Shown in pieces: positions 8,629-16,700 of a DNA stretch of 64,000 bases (position 1 is its first letter; each line of letters starts with the position of its first letter). The DNA comes from Neorhizobium sp. SOG26. GTDB lineage: Bacteria; Pseudomonadota; Alphaproteobacteria; Rhizobiales; Rhizobiaceae. The DNA lies in contig NZ_CP025513.1 of assembly GCF_003491345.1 (NCBI RefSeq), forward strand, positions 372,001-436,000, read 5' to 3'. The notes beneath the pieces were generated by a model. The model was not told the DNA's origin, did no database searches, and saw nothing but the letters and a program-made list of their open reading frames with translations. Both the position numbers and the translations under genes were made by a program.

Positions 8629-10224
8629 ATGTTCAGACGCAGTTTCATCATGCTATCGGGCGTAGCGGCGCTCGCCTCGACACCCCCCCTTGCCGCTCTC
8701 GCCGCGACGCCGAAGGATCAGCTGGTCGTGGCAATCACCATGTCTTCCATGCGCGGTCTTGATCCGCATGAGATAAACCAGCTTGAGTCGGCAGAAGTTG
8801 TTGCCAATCTCTACGAGCGCCTGATCGTGCTCCCAGCTGACAAGATCGCCGAGCCACAGCCTGGCCTCGCTGAGAGCTGGACAATTTCACCAGACGGCAA
8901 GACGTTCACGTTCAAGATCCGTCAGGGTGTGAAGTTTCATTCGGGCAACGCGCTTACCGCCAAGGATGTGGAATGGTCGCTGCGCCGTCTCGTCAAGCTT
9001 GGCCTCGCTCCATCGACCGACCTTCGCCAATGGGGTTTCTCCGCCGACAACGTCGAGAAGTTGATCCGCGCAACAGATGACAACACGCTGGTTCTCGAAA
9101 CACCAGAAGTATGGAACGCGAACCTCATCCTATTCTCACTTGCAAGCTTCTCCACTTCGGTTCTCGACAGCAAGTTCCTTGCCGATAAGGACAAGGGCGG
9201 CGACATGGGTCGTGAGTTTCTCCAGACAGCCGATGCCGGTTCTGGTCCTTACGCCCTGCGCTCCTGGCGCGCGAACGAGTTGCTCATCGCTGAAGCCTTC
9301 AAGGGCTATTGGCAAGGCGAGCCGAAGATGCGTCGCGTCCTGCTGCGTCACATCCCCGAGTCGGCTGCGCAGCGCTTGCAGATCGATAACGGCGACGTCG
9401 ATGTTGCAGCCCGACTCTCCTCCACCGACCTCGGTGCGCTAGAAGCAGGCGGCAAGGTCGACATCCAGAAGACCCCTGGCTTCGGATACTACTACCTGGC
9501 GCTGAACCAGAAGGACGAGATCCTTTCCAAGCCCAAGGTCCGAGAAGCATTCCGTTATCTCATCGACTATGATGGCCTGTCTGCCACCGTGATGAAGTAT
9601 TATGGCATCAAGCAGCAGACCATCATCCCGCCGGGCCTGCCGGGCGCGATCGACAAGAACCCCTACAAGCTCGACATCGAGAAGGCCAAGCAGTTGCTCG
9701 CTGAAGCCGGTTATCCGAACGGTTTCACCAAGGTCTACTACGCAACACCCGTCACGCCGGAATATGAAGTCGCCCAGTCACTCCAGGCCAACGCAGCCAA
9801 AGCCGGCATCAAGCTCGACCTGCAGGGCGGCGACCATATCGGCAAGTTCCGTAACCGCGATTTCGAGCTCTTCTCGGCACGATCCGGTGAACGCCTGCCT
9901 GATCCACACGCGATCCTGCAGTCCTACGCGACAAACGCTAATAACACCGACGAAGCCAAGCTCACTGGTTTGAACGCTTGGCGCACAGCCTGGGATGTCC
10001 CCAAGGAGATACAGGACATGGTGACGGCAGCAGCTCATGAGACGGACCAAAGCAAACGCGCCGAACTCTATGCCAAGATCAACGAAGCCTATCTCGCCGC
10101 CTCGCCTGCCCTCGTAACCTCGTTCCAGCGCACGGACGCCAAGGCGGTCCGTAAGGAAGTCAACGGATATCTCGGACACTCGACCTGGCTGACCCGCTGG
10201 GACACGGTCACCAAAGCCCAATAA
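8629..10224 (+). CDS. ABC transporter substrate-binding protein, family 5 (DppA/OppA type)
   Basis: The start at 8629 is preferred because GGAGGAG lies about 10 bases upstream and it gives a proper signal peptide (MFRRSFIMLSGVAALASTPPLAALAA). The 531-aa product has the SBP_bac_5 pattern: LYERLIVLPADKIAEPQPGLAESWTISPDGKTFTFKIRQGVKFHSG near the N-terminus, then the long two-lobed body. It captures a solute in the periplasm for the permeases encoded next. Although the family is named for peptides, members also bind opines, sugars and other acids. The adjacent enolase- and DapA-type enzymes suggest a sugar acid or conjugate (inference). Confidence 0.92.
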   Translation: MFRRSFIMLSGVAALASTPPLAALAATPKDQLVVAITMSSMRGLDPHEINQLESAEVVANLYERLIVLPADKIAEPQPGLAESWTISPDGKTFTFKIRQGVKFHSGNALTAKDVEWSLRRLVKLGLAPSTDLRQWGFSADNVEKLIRATDDNTLVLETPEVWNANLILFSLASFSTSVLDSKFLADKDKGGDMGREFLQTADAGSGPYALRSWRANELLIAEAFKGYWQGEPKMRRVLLRHIPESAAQRLQIDNGDVDVAARLSSTDLGALEAGGKVDIQKTPGFGYYYLALNQKDEILSKPKVREAFRYLIDYDGLSATVMKYYGIKQQTIIPPGLPGAIDKNPYKLDIEKAKQLLAEAGYPNGFTKVYYATPVTPEYEVAQSLQANAAKAGIKLDLQGGDHIGKFRNRDFELFSARSGERLPDPHAILQSYATNANNTDEAKLTGLNAWRTAWDVPKEIQDMVTAAAHETDQSKRAELYAKINEAYLAASPALVTSFQRTDAKAVRKEVNGYLGHSTWLTRWDTVTKAQ

Positions 10225-10279
10225 AGAAGGTTGAGCTACCCGACCGGGGACAAGATCGCCGCTTTCAAGGACAGCGAAA

Positions 10280-11341
10280 TTGAGCATCGCGCAAACAACA
10301 GAGCATCCATATCAGGGCAGCAGGAAACTGCTGTCCGGTCTCCGCAAGATCGCAACATCGTTCGCGGTCATTTTGACGACGCTCTTCGGCCTGCTCGTCA
10401 TCACCTTCATCGTAGGACGGATGGTCCCGGCAGATCCGGTCATTGCGGTCATCGGAGACCAGGCGGACCAGGCAACTTACGACCGCGTCTTCACGGAGAT
10501 GGGCCTCGATCGGCCGCTCTACGTTCAGTTTGGCCACTATCTCACTGACATTGCCAAGCTCGATTTCGGGCAATCGCATGTCACGAAGAACCCAGTGGCA
10601 AGTGATCTTGCGCGTGTTTTCCCGGCAACGCTGGAGCTCGCCACGCTCGCAACACTGATCGGCGCCTGCTTCGGGGTACCGCTTGGCGTTTTAGCGGCGG
10701 TCAGAAAGGGGACATGGGTAGACCATGTCGCCCGTGTCGTCGGTCTCCTCGGTTATTCGACACCGATTTTCTGGCTCGGCACCATAGTGATCCTGGTCTT
10801 CTACGCCAAGTTTGGCCTCATCCCTGCTGGCGGCAGGATCGACATCTACAACGAAGGCCTTGTCGAAGGCCCGACCAATTCGTTGCTGATCGACTCTCTT
10901 CTCGCGAGGGAATGGGACGTCTTCTGGAGCGCCATGCACCACGTCATCACGCCGGCCCTCATCCTGGGTTATGCTGCAATGGCCTATTTGAGCCGTATGA
11001 GCCGCAGCTTCATGCTGGAGCAGCTCCGCCAGGAATACATCCTGACCGCCCGCGCCAAAGGACTCGGCAAGTGGCCGATCATCTGGCGACACGCATTCCG
11101 CAACATCCGCGTCCAGCTCCTGACCGTGGTGGCACTTGCCTATTGCGGCCTGCTCGATGGAACGGTGCTGATCGAAACTGTTTTCGCGTGGCCCGGCCTC
11201 GGTCAATATCTGACATCCGCGCTTTTCTTCGCCGACATGAATGCGGTTCTTGGCAGCGTGCTTCTGATCGGCATCATCTCGATCGCGATCAACCTGCTGT
11301 CGGATATCGTCTACCGCTTCATAGACCCTCGCACACGCTGA
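10280..11341 (+). CDS. ABC transporter permease, DppB type
   Basis: A TTG start at 10280 gives a 353-aa integral membrane protein. One N-terminal transmembrane helix (about 28-47) is followed by a periplasmic loop and five further helices, the DppB layout. The cytoplasmic EAA loop appears as YILTARAKGLGKWPIIWRHAFRN. A 55-base gap separates it from the binding protein and 20 bases separate it from the second permease. It forms half of the transmembrane channel. Confidence 0.9.
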   Translation: MSIAQTTEHPYQGSRKLLSGLRKIATSFAVILTTLFGLLVITFIVGRMVPADPVIAVIGDQADQATYDRVFTEMGLDRPLYVQFGHYLTDIAKLDFGQSHVTKNPVASDLARVFPATLELATLATLIGACFGVPLGVLAAVRKGTWVDHVARVVGLLGYSTPIFWLGTIVILVFYAKFGLIPAGGRIDIYNEGLVEGPTNSLLIDSLLAREWDVFWSAMHHVITPALILGYAAMAYLSRMSRSFMLEQLRQEYILTARAKGLGKWPIIWRHAFRNIRVQLLTVVALAYCGLLDGTVLIETVFAWPGLGQYLTSALFFADMNAVLGSVLLIGIISIAINLLSDIVYRFIDPRTR

Positions 11342-11361
11342 ACAGAACCCGGTAAAAGATC

Positions 11362-12276
11362 ATGACACGATCCGGATACTTCAACGACCTGCATAACTGG
11401 CTGATCAGCGAGGACTTCACCTCGACGCGTCAAGCACGGCTGCACAAGGCTTACGTCGCCTGGCTGAGCCTTCTCGCCAACCCACTCGCCTTCGCGGGCT
11501 TTGCTGTCGTGGTCCTCCTGATCCTCATCGCCACGCTTGCGCCCATCATCACGCTTCACGATCCGGTTTCTCAGGACCTGACGATGGCGCTCAAGGCACC
11601 GTCGGCAGCGCATTGGTTCGGCACTGACGAGTTCGGTCGTGACGTCTACGCCCGCCTCGTCTATGGCGCGCGCACGACACTCTACATCAGCATTCTGGTG
11701 ACCGTCATCGTCGCTCCGATCGGCTTTGTGATCGGCGCCATGTCCGGGTATCTCAGCGGCTGGATCGATGTTGTTCTGATGCGCATCACCGATATCTTCC
11801 TCTCCTTCCCAAGCCTTGTTCTCGCGCTGGCCTTCTCGGCAGCCCTTGGTCCCGGGATCGAGAACGCTGTAATTGCCATTGCATTGACCGTTTGGCCGCC
11901 AATTGCCCGTCTTGCTCGGGCTGAGACGTTAACTTTCCGAAACGCAGATTTCGTTGTCGCCGCGGAGCTTCAAGGTGCAGGCATGTGGCGTATCCTGTTG
12001 CGTCATATCGTGCCGCTTTGCGCACCATCGATCGTCGTTCGTCTGACGCTCAATATGTCGAGCATTATCCTGACGGCTGCCGGTCTCGGCTTCCTCGGTC
12101 TAGGTGCGCAACCCCCGATGCCCGAGTGGGGTGCGATGGCTGCATCAGGCCGTCAATACCTTCTCGACGCCTGGTGGCTGACGACAATCCCAGGGATCGC
12201 GATCCTGACGGTGAGCCTGGCATTCAATCTGCTCGGCGACGGCCTGCGTGACATTATGGACCCCCGCAATGCGTGA
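11362..12276 (+). CDS. ABC transporter permease, DppC type
   Basis: The 304-aa protein shows the DppC features: an N-terminal OppC-like helix (about 50-72), FGTDEFGRDVYARLVYGARTTL after it, and an EAA loop around VVAAELQGAGMWRILLRHIVPL. It partners the DppB-type protein to form the channel. Its 3' end overlaps the ATPase gene by 8 bases. Confidence 0.92.
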   Translation: MTRSGYFNDLHNWLISEDFTSTRQARLHKAYVAWLSLLANPLAFAGFAVVVLLILIATLAPIITLHDPVSQDLTMALKAPSAAHWFGTDEFGRDVYARLVYGARTTLYISILVTVIVAPIGFVIGAMSGYLSGWIDVVLMRITDIFLSFPSLVLALAFSAALGPGIENAVIAIALTVWPPIARLARAETLTFRNADFVVAAELQGAGMWRILLRHIVPLCAPSIVVRLTLNMSSIILTAAGLGFLGLGAQPPMPEWGAMAASGRQYLLDAWWLTTIPGIAILTVSLAFNLLGDGLRDIMDPRNA

Positions 12277-13117
12277 TCACAACGACACCATCTTGGCCGT
12301 CGAAAACATGTCGGTGGAATTCCCAACGCTCTCTGGCGTCGTCACTGCGGTCCGCGACGTCTCCTTCAGCGTTGGACGTGAAAAGGTTGGCATCATCGGG
12401 GAATCCGGTTCAGGAAAAAGCACGACCGGCCGTGCCATTATGCGTCTTCAACCTCCCAAGGCCGTCGTCAAGGCTGACCGCATGCAGTTCGAGAACATCG
12501 ACCTCATGAAGGCGAGCGAAGAGCAGATGCTGTCCGTACGCGGCAAGCAGATCGCGATGATCCTGCAGGACCCGAAATACTCGCTCAATCCTGTCATGAC
12601 CGTGGGCGAGCAGATCTCGGAAACCGTCATCCTACACGAGCGGGTCAGCCGGAAGCAGGCTCGTGAACGCACGCTCGCCATGCTGGAGCGGGTCAACATA
12701 CGCGATCCGCGGCGTGTCTTTGATCTTTACCCACATGAAGTCTCTGGTGGCATGGGACAGCGCATCATGATCTCGATGATGCTGATTGCCTCGCCTTCGC
12801 TGATCATAGCGGACGAACCGACTTCGGCGCTTGATGTGACCGTGCGCCAGCAGGTGCTGTCGATTCTGGATGACTTAGTGACGGAGCGGAATATCGGGCT
12901 GATCTTCATATCGCACGATCTTAATCTCGTGCGCAGCTTCTGTGATCGCGTCATCATCATGTACGCGGGCCAGATCGTAGAGACGGTTGCGGCGGCGGAT
13001 CTGGATAATGCAAAGCATCCCTACACCCGCGGCCTGTTAAATGCTTTGCCGAGCCTGGATCACCCTCGCGACCGCTTGGAAGTCCTGCGCCGTGATCCGG
13101 CTTGGCTGGAGAATTAA
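12269..13117 (+). CDS. ABC transporter ATPase, DppD type
   Basis: The ATG at 12269, inside the end of the permease gene, gives 282 aa. Walker A is GESGSGKST (44-52). The signature is VSGGMGQR, where the usual LSGGQ is changed as in some DppD proteins. Walker B is LIIADEPTSALD. It ends shortly after HPYTRGLLNALPS without the C-terminal cysteine cluster of longer OppD/DppD proteins. It powers the importer together with the next ATPase. Confidence 0.9.
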   Translation: MRDHNDTILAVENMSVEFPTLSGVVTAVRDVSFSVGREKVGIIGESGSGKSTTGRAIMRLQPPKAVVKADRMQFENIDLMKASEEQMLSVRGKQIAMILQDPKYSLNPVMTVGEQISETVILHERVSRKQARERTLAMLERVNIRDPRRVFDLYPHEVSGGMGQRIMISMMLIASPSLIIADEPTSALDVTVRQQVLSILDDLVTERNIGLIFISHDLNLVRSFCDRVIIMYAGQIVETVAAADLDNAKHPYTRGLLNALPSLDHPRDRLEVLRRDPAWLEN

Positions 13118-13118
13118 G

Positions 13119-13880
13119 ATGAGCATGATCAACGTCGATCACCTTGCCGTATCCTACGGACGTGGGGAAACCATGACGCGCGTCGTCAAAGATGTTTCCT
13201 TCGATGTCGCTGAAGGGGAGAGCTTTGGCCTTGTCGGGGAAAGCGGCTGCGGCAAATCCACCGTACTGGGAGCCTTGGGCGGCCGAAACAGGCAATGGAC
13301 CGGCACCATCACAATCGATGGCGAAACGATCAACCAGAAGCGCTCGATATCGCAACTTGCGAAACAGCAGATGGTGTTCCAGGACCCCTTCGGCTCCATT
13401 CATCCGCGCCACACGATCGGCAGGGCGCTGCTTGAGCCACTGGAGATCCACGGCAAGAACAACCGGCAAGAGCGCGTGGAAAAGGCGCTGAAGGATGTCG
13501 GCCTGCCGTTGAACTTCCGCTACCGGTTCCCGCACCAGCTTTCTGGCGGACAGCGCCAGCGCGTGGCTATCGCCCGTGCGCTCATCCTCGAGCCGCGCAT
13601 CCTCCTGCTCGACGAGCCAACATCCGCGCTCGACGTGTCTATTCAGGCGGAGATCCTCAACTTGCTCAAGGATTTGAGGGAGCGTGAGAAGCTGACCTAC
13701 ATCCTCGTCAGCCATGACCTCGCTGTCGTCGCACACCTCTGCGACCGGATTGCCGTGATGCAGAACGGAACCTTCGTGGAAGTCGCGTCAAAAAAGCAGC
13801 TGCAAAATGGATCAGTCACGCATCCTTACACACGTACCTTGATTGATGGCAGCCGGGGCTATGTCGTAAAGCAGGTTTGA
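13119..13880 (+). CDS. ABC transporter ATPase, DppF type
   Basis: Translation is placed at the ATG at 13119, one base after the previous stop. The 253-aa protein has Walker A GESGCGKST, signature LSGGQRQRVAIARAL and Walker B ILLLDEPTSALD, all canonical. With the DppD-type protein it forms the ATPase heterodimer. It is the last gene of the importer operon. After it (13881-14129) only a ten-codon frame with a good ribosome-binding site is visible (13982-14014, MTLLSDLDLP then stop), probably a gene remnant. Confidence 0.92.
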   Translation: MSMINVDHLAVSYGRGETMTRVVKDVSFDVAEGESFGLVGESGCGKSTVLGALGGRNRQWTGTITIDGETINQKRSISQLAKQQMVFQDPFGSIHPRHTIGRALLEPLEIHGKNNRQERVEKALKDVGLPLNFRYRFPHQLSGGQRQRVAIARALILEPRILLLDEPTSALDVSIQAEILNLLKDLREREKLTYILVSHDLAVVAHLCDRIAVMQNGTFVEVASKKQLQNGSVTHPYTRTLIDGSRGYVVKQV

Positions 13881-14129
13881 ATCCAGCAGCGTGAAATTAC
13901 GTCCGCTGGCGTGGCCGAAGATAATTACCGGTTCGGATTATTGATCTACAGATTTGAACGCTCTTGAGGGGAGCAGAACCAATGACCCTGCTATCAGACC
14001 TCGATCTGCCATAGGTTTCTCATAGCCGTCCAACCGGATTGGCCGGTAGAGGAAATCCGTCCCAGAATAGCGTCTAGATTGCCCCGTACTATTCCGTTAA
14101 GGTTTGAACCGACGACTGATCGGCGATCA

Positions 14130-15203
14130 TTAGCCGTCGGCTGCGTCCGCCCGCTTGAATGCGATCGTAACTGCCATCCCCTTGCCGCGGTCGGATTGTA
14201 CGTCGATCTCGGCTTTCGCATTGTGCCTGACCGATTGCACGATCATAGCGCTTAGCTTGCCTCGCCGGGGCCAGTCGGCCTTATCTGCAAGCCCGACACC
14301 ATCGTCTGCAACGAGGACCTTGCATCCCGCGTCGTTGACCGTGCAACGTACTTTAATCTGACCGCCGTCCCGGCCTACAAAGGCGTGTTTCAAGGCATTG
14401 GTCATCAACTCGTTGATAACAAGGCCGACGGGCATGGCGACGTTAACCGAGACAGGCCAACTGTCAACTTTCATGTCCAGTCGAATGCCCTCGCTCGCAT
14501 GAGCGGCCATAACGGACGAGGCAATTTGGCTGACATAGGTGCCGAGATCAACGGTCTCGGTCTCGCTCCCGGCGTAGAGCGAACGGTAAAGGATAGAAAG
14601 AGCCTCAATGCGGCCGGCGAGCCGATCGAAGCGTTCCCTTTCTTCCAGTCGCTGTGCGTTACGCGCCTCCATACGGATCAAGGCGGTGATCATCTGCAGA
14701 TTGTTCTTGACCCGATGCTGAAGCTCTTTCAGCAGTGTGTCCTTTTCCGCTAGTGTCTCGTTTAATGCGGCAACATCATCTGCGCCGCTTCGAACGGACA
14801 TTGCCAACAGCCGAAAGGTGGGTTGACCGGCGTCATCTACGATCGTGTTCGACCAGGCGTCCACGACACGGTCATTGGCATCGACAGTTAGATTGAAAGC
14901 GCCAAGATATTCCTCGCCTTGCAGCAATGCATCCGCAAGGTTCGGCCCGTCTGCTATGGGAAGGGCCGTCGGCAGCACGGACCAGGTTCTTCCCTGCAGA
15001 ACCTCGCCGCCAAGACCGGTCAGCCGCTCAAACTCAATGTTGCCGTAGACTAAATGCTCTGCCTCGCCAAGTTCAGCGACCGCGACTGCAAAGGGTACAT
15101 GATCCAGGAACTGACGAAACCGGTCGTCCTCTAGCGCTGCTGCTAGGTGCGGAAGATCGGATACCGTCGCCGGTTCCAAATTGGTGTCTTCAGGATTGGT
15201 CAT
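14130..15203 (-). CDS. Sensor histidine kinase, PAS plus HisKA_2 (HWE-like)
   Basis: The 357-aa soluble protein has a PAS-type sensor domain (about 28-140) and a HisKA_2 dimerisation domain with the phosphoacceptor in ELQHRVKNNLQ (His163). An HATPase follows, with NELMTNALKHAF and DDGVGL motifs. There is no membrane segment, so it senses an internal cue. The separate receiver gene downstream (15304-15639) points the same way but lies upstream in transcription, 100 bases away, and is the obvious candidate partner. HisKA_2 kinases of this type are abundant in rhizobia. Confidence 0.9.
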   Translation of the reverse strand: MTNPEDTNLEPATVSDLPHLAAALEDDRFRQFLDHVPFAVAVAELGEAEHLVYGNIEFERLTGLGGEVLQGRTWSVLPTALPIADGPNLADALLQGEEYLGAFNLTVDANDRVVDAWSNTIVDDAGQPTFRLLAMSVRSGADDVAALNETLAEKDTLLKELQHRVKNNLQMITALIRMEARNAQRLEERERFDRLAGRIEALSILYRSLYAGSETETVDLGTYVSQIASSVMAAHASEGIRLDMKVDSWPVSVNVAMPVGLVINELMTNALKHAFVGRDGGQIKVRCTVNDAGCKVLVADDGVGLADKADWPRRGKLSAMIVQSVRHNAKAEIDVQSDRGKGMAVTIAFKRADAADG

Positions 15204-15303
15204 TGGTATCCACGCTATGGGCAGGCGCAGTCCTTACCATAGCAGTTGAAGCATTCGCCAGAAATTTCCGTCGGTTGATGGCGTTGTCAGCCGCGTCAGA
15301 GCC

Positions 15304-15639
15304 TCAACGATCGGTCTGTGCGCGTAGGGGCTTTGGGAAAAACAAAGGACGCTCGGGCATGTCTGCTACATTCACCCTCCGGTGTCCCGACGTGATGATG
15401 ATCTCGATCGGTGGCCAGCGGTCTCGGACGATCCAGGCAAGCATCAATCCATCGAGCTCTCCCGGCATATCAATGTCAGTGAAAATCGAACCGATCGACG
15501 CGTGGCTTTCAAGAAGGGCCAATGCTTCGTCGGCATTGCTTGCTTCGAGGACGTGGAAGCCGGCATCTTGCAGATTGTCAGTCACCGACATGCGGAGCAA
15601 TGGCTCATCTTCTATGACGAGTATGGTGGTATGCGGCAT
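15304..15639 (-). CDS. Single-domain response regulator (receiver)
   Basis: The 111-aa protein is a lone receiver domain. The acidic pocket is VIEDE (8-12), the phosphoacceptor lies in FTDIDMPG, and the conserved Lys is in FFPKPL. With no output domain it probably acts by protein contact or as a phosphate shuttle. It is encoded just upstream of, and parallel to, the HisKA_2 kinase at 14130-15203. The C-terminus is short compared with usual receivers (about 120-125 aa). Confidence 0.85.
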   Translation of the reverse strand: MPHTTILVIEDEPLLRMSVTDNLQDAGFHVLEASNADEALALLESHASIGSIFTDIDMPGELDGLMLAWIVRDRWPPIEIIITSGHRRVNVADMPERPLFFPKPLRAQTDR

Positions 15640-15657
15640 TGCGGCACCATGCTAATA

Positions 15658-15686
15658 TGTTGATTTGCGCTGAGAGTTGACCCGGG
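15658..15686 (+). repeat. Fragment of an IS21-family terminal repeat
   Basis: TGTTGATTTGCGCTGAGAGT and the following TGACCCGGG match, with two differences, the ends of the complete IS21 element at 31787-34280 (TGTTGATTTGCACTGAGAGC then TGACCCGGG). No IS21 gene follows. After a run of Gs the sequence passes directly into the left end of an IS3-type element. It is a leftover of an older insertion. Confidence 0.75.
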
Positions 15687-15730
15687 GGGGCGGGTGCGGA
15701 CGAAAACTTGGACCACCAAGGAGGTAGTTC

Positions 15731-16573
15731 ATGTATTCCTACGCCGACAGACTTCGAGCGAGTGAGCTCTATATCCGGCTGGGCGAGCGACTTAACTCGA
15801 CCATTCGCCAGCTGGGATATCCCACCGAGAATGCGTTGAGGGGCTGGTATCGCGAGTACGTACAGCATCTCGACCTGCGTACTCAGCCGATAGCGCGAGC
15901 GCCAAAATATTCAGAGGCTCAGAGGCAGGCGGCACTTGAGCACTTTCGCACCCATGATCGTTGCATCTCTGCGACGATGAGGGCGCTCGGCTATCCCGGT
16001 CGAGGAACTCTTACCGCATGGGTCCGTGAGGCGTTTCCGGAGGCGCGGACATCGATTGTCAGTCAATCGTGGCACCCTGGCTATTCCGAGGAGGTCCGGC
16101 AAGCGGGGGTCACCGGATTATGCAGTGGAGATGAAAGCGCTCAACAGGTAGCTGACCGACTGGGCGTCTCAAGGCCGACATTGTACAGCTGGAAAGATCA
16201 GCTACTCGGTCACGAGGCTCCCATGAAACGCCGCAAAGCCAACCCCAAGGTGCCTGAACGTGAAGAGCTCGAGCGCCAGCTTGAAGCCCTCCAGCGTGAT
16301 GTCCGCCAGTTACAACTCGAGCATGATCTCCTGAAGAAGGCCAACGAACTCCTAAAAAAAGACCTGGGCGTCGATCTGCAGATCCTGAGTAATCGGGAGA
16401 AGACCCAGCTGATTGACGCCCTTAAGGAAGTCTATCGCTTGCCAGAGCTGCTTGCCCAGCTTCGGATTGCCCGCAGCTCCTACTTCTACCATCGCGCCCG
16501 CATGTGCCTGGCAGACAAGTATGCCGGTGTCTGGAACCGAAGCAGGTGGGCTTGGACAACGCTTCTAGGATGA
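15731..16573 (+). pseudogene. Truncated IS3-family transposase (single-frame OrfAB type)
   Basis: The frame starts MYSYADRLRASELYIRLGERL and carries two helix-turn-helix segments. A second, ending in SAQQVADRLGVSRPTLYSWKDQLL, is followed by a coiled coil (EELERQLEALQRDVRQLQLEHDLLKKANELLKKDLGV) and the start of the OrfB part (RSSYFYHRARMCLADKYAGV). Similarity to transposases stops at about 16530 and the whole DDE catalytic core is absent, so it cannot function. The stretch from 16530 to 16700 is unrecognised. Confidence 0.85.
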
Positions 16574-16700
16574 CTTTGCTCTCTCCGTGCATGGGAGCAT
16601 CAACGGTGGAGGATTGGAAAGCCACCTGCGATGCCATATCTCACTCGGTGCTAGCCAATTCGAGAGCGCCAACGCGGTGGAGACGCCCGATGCTTCTTAC

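Noticed and set aside
12957-13736. 259-codon minus-strand open frame
   Set aside because: Antisense to the DppD/DppF-type ATPase genes.
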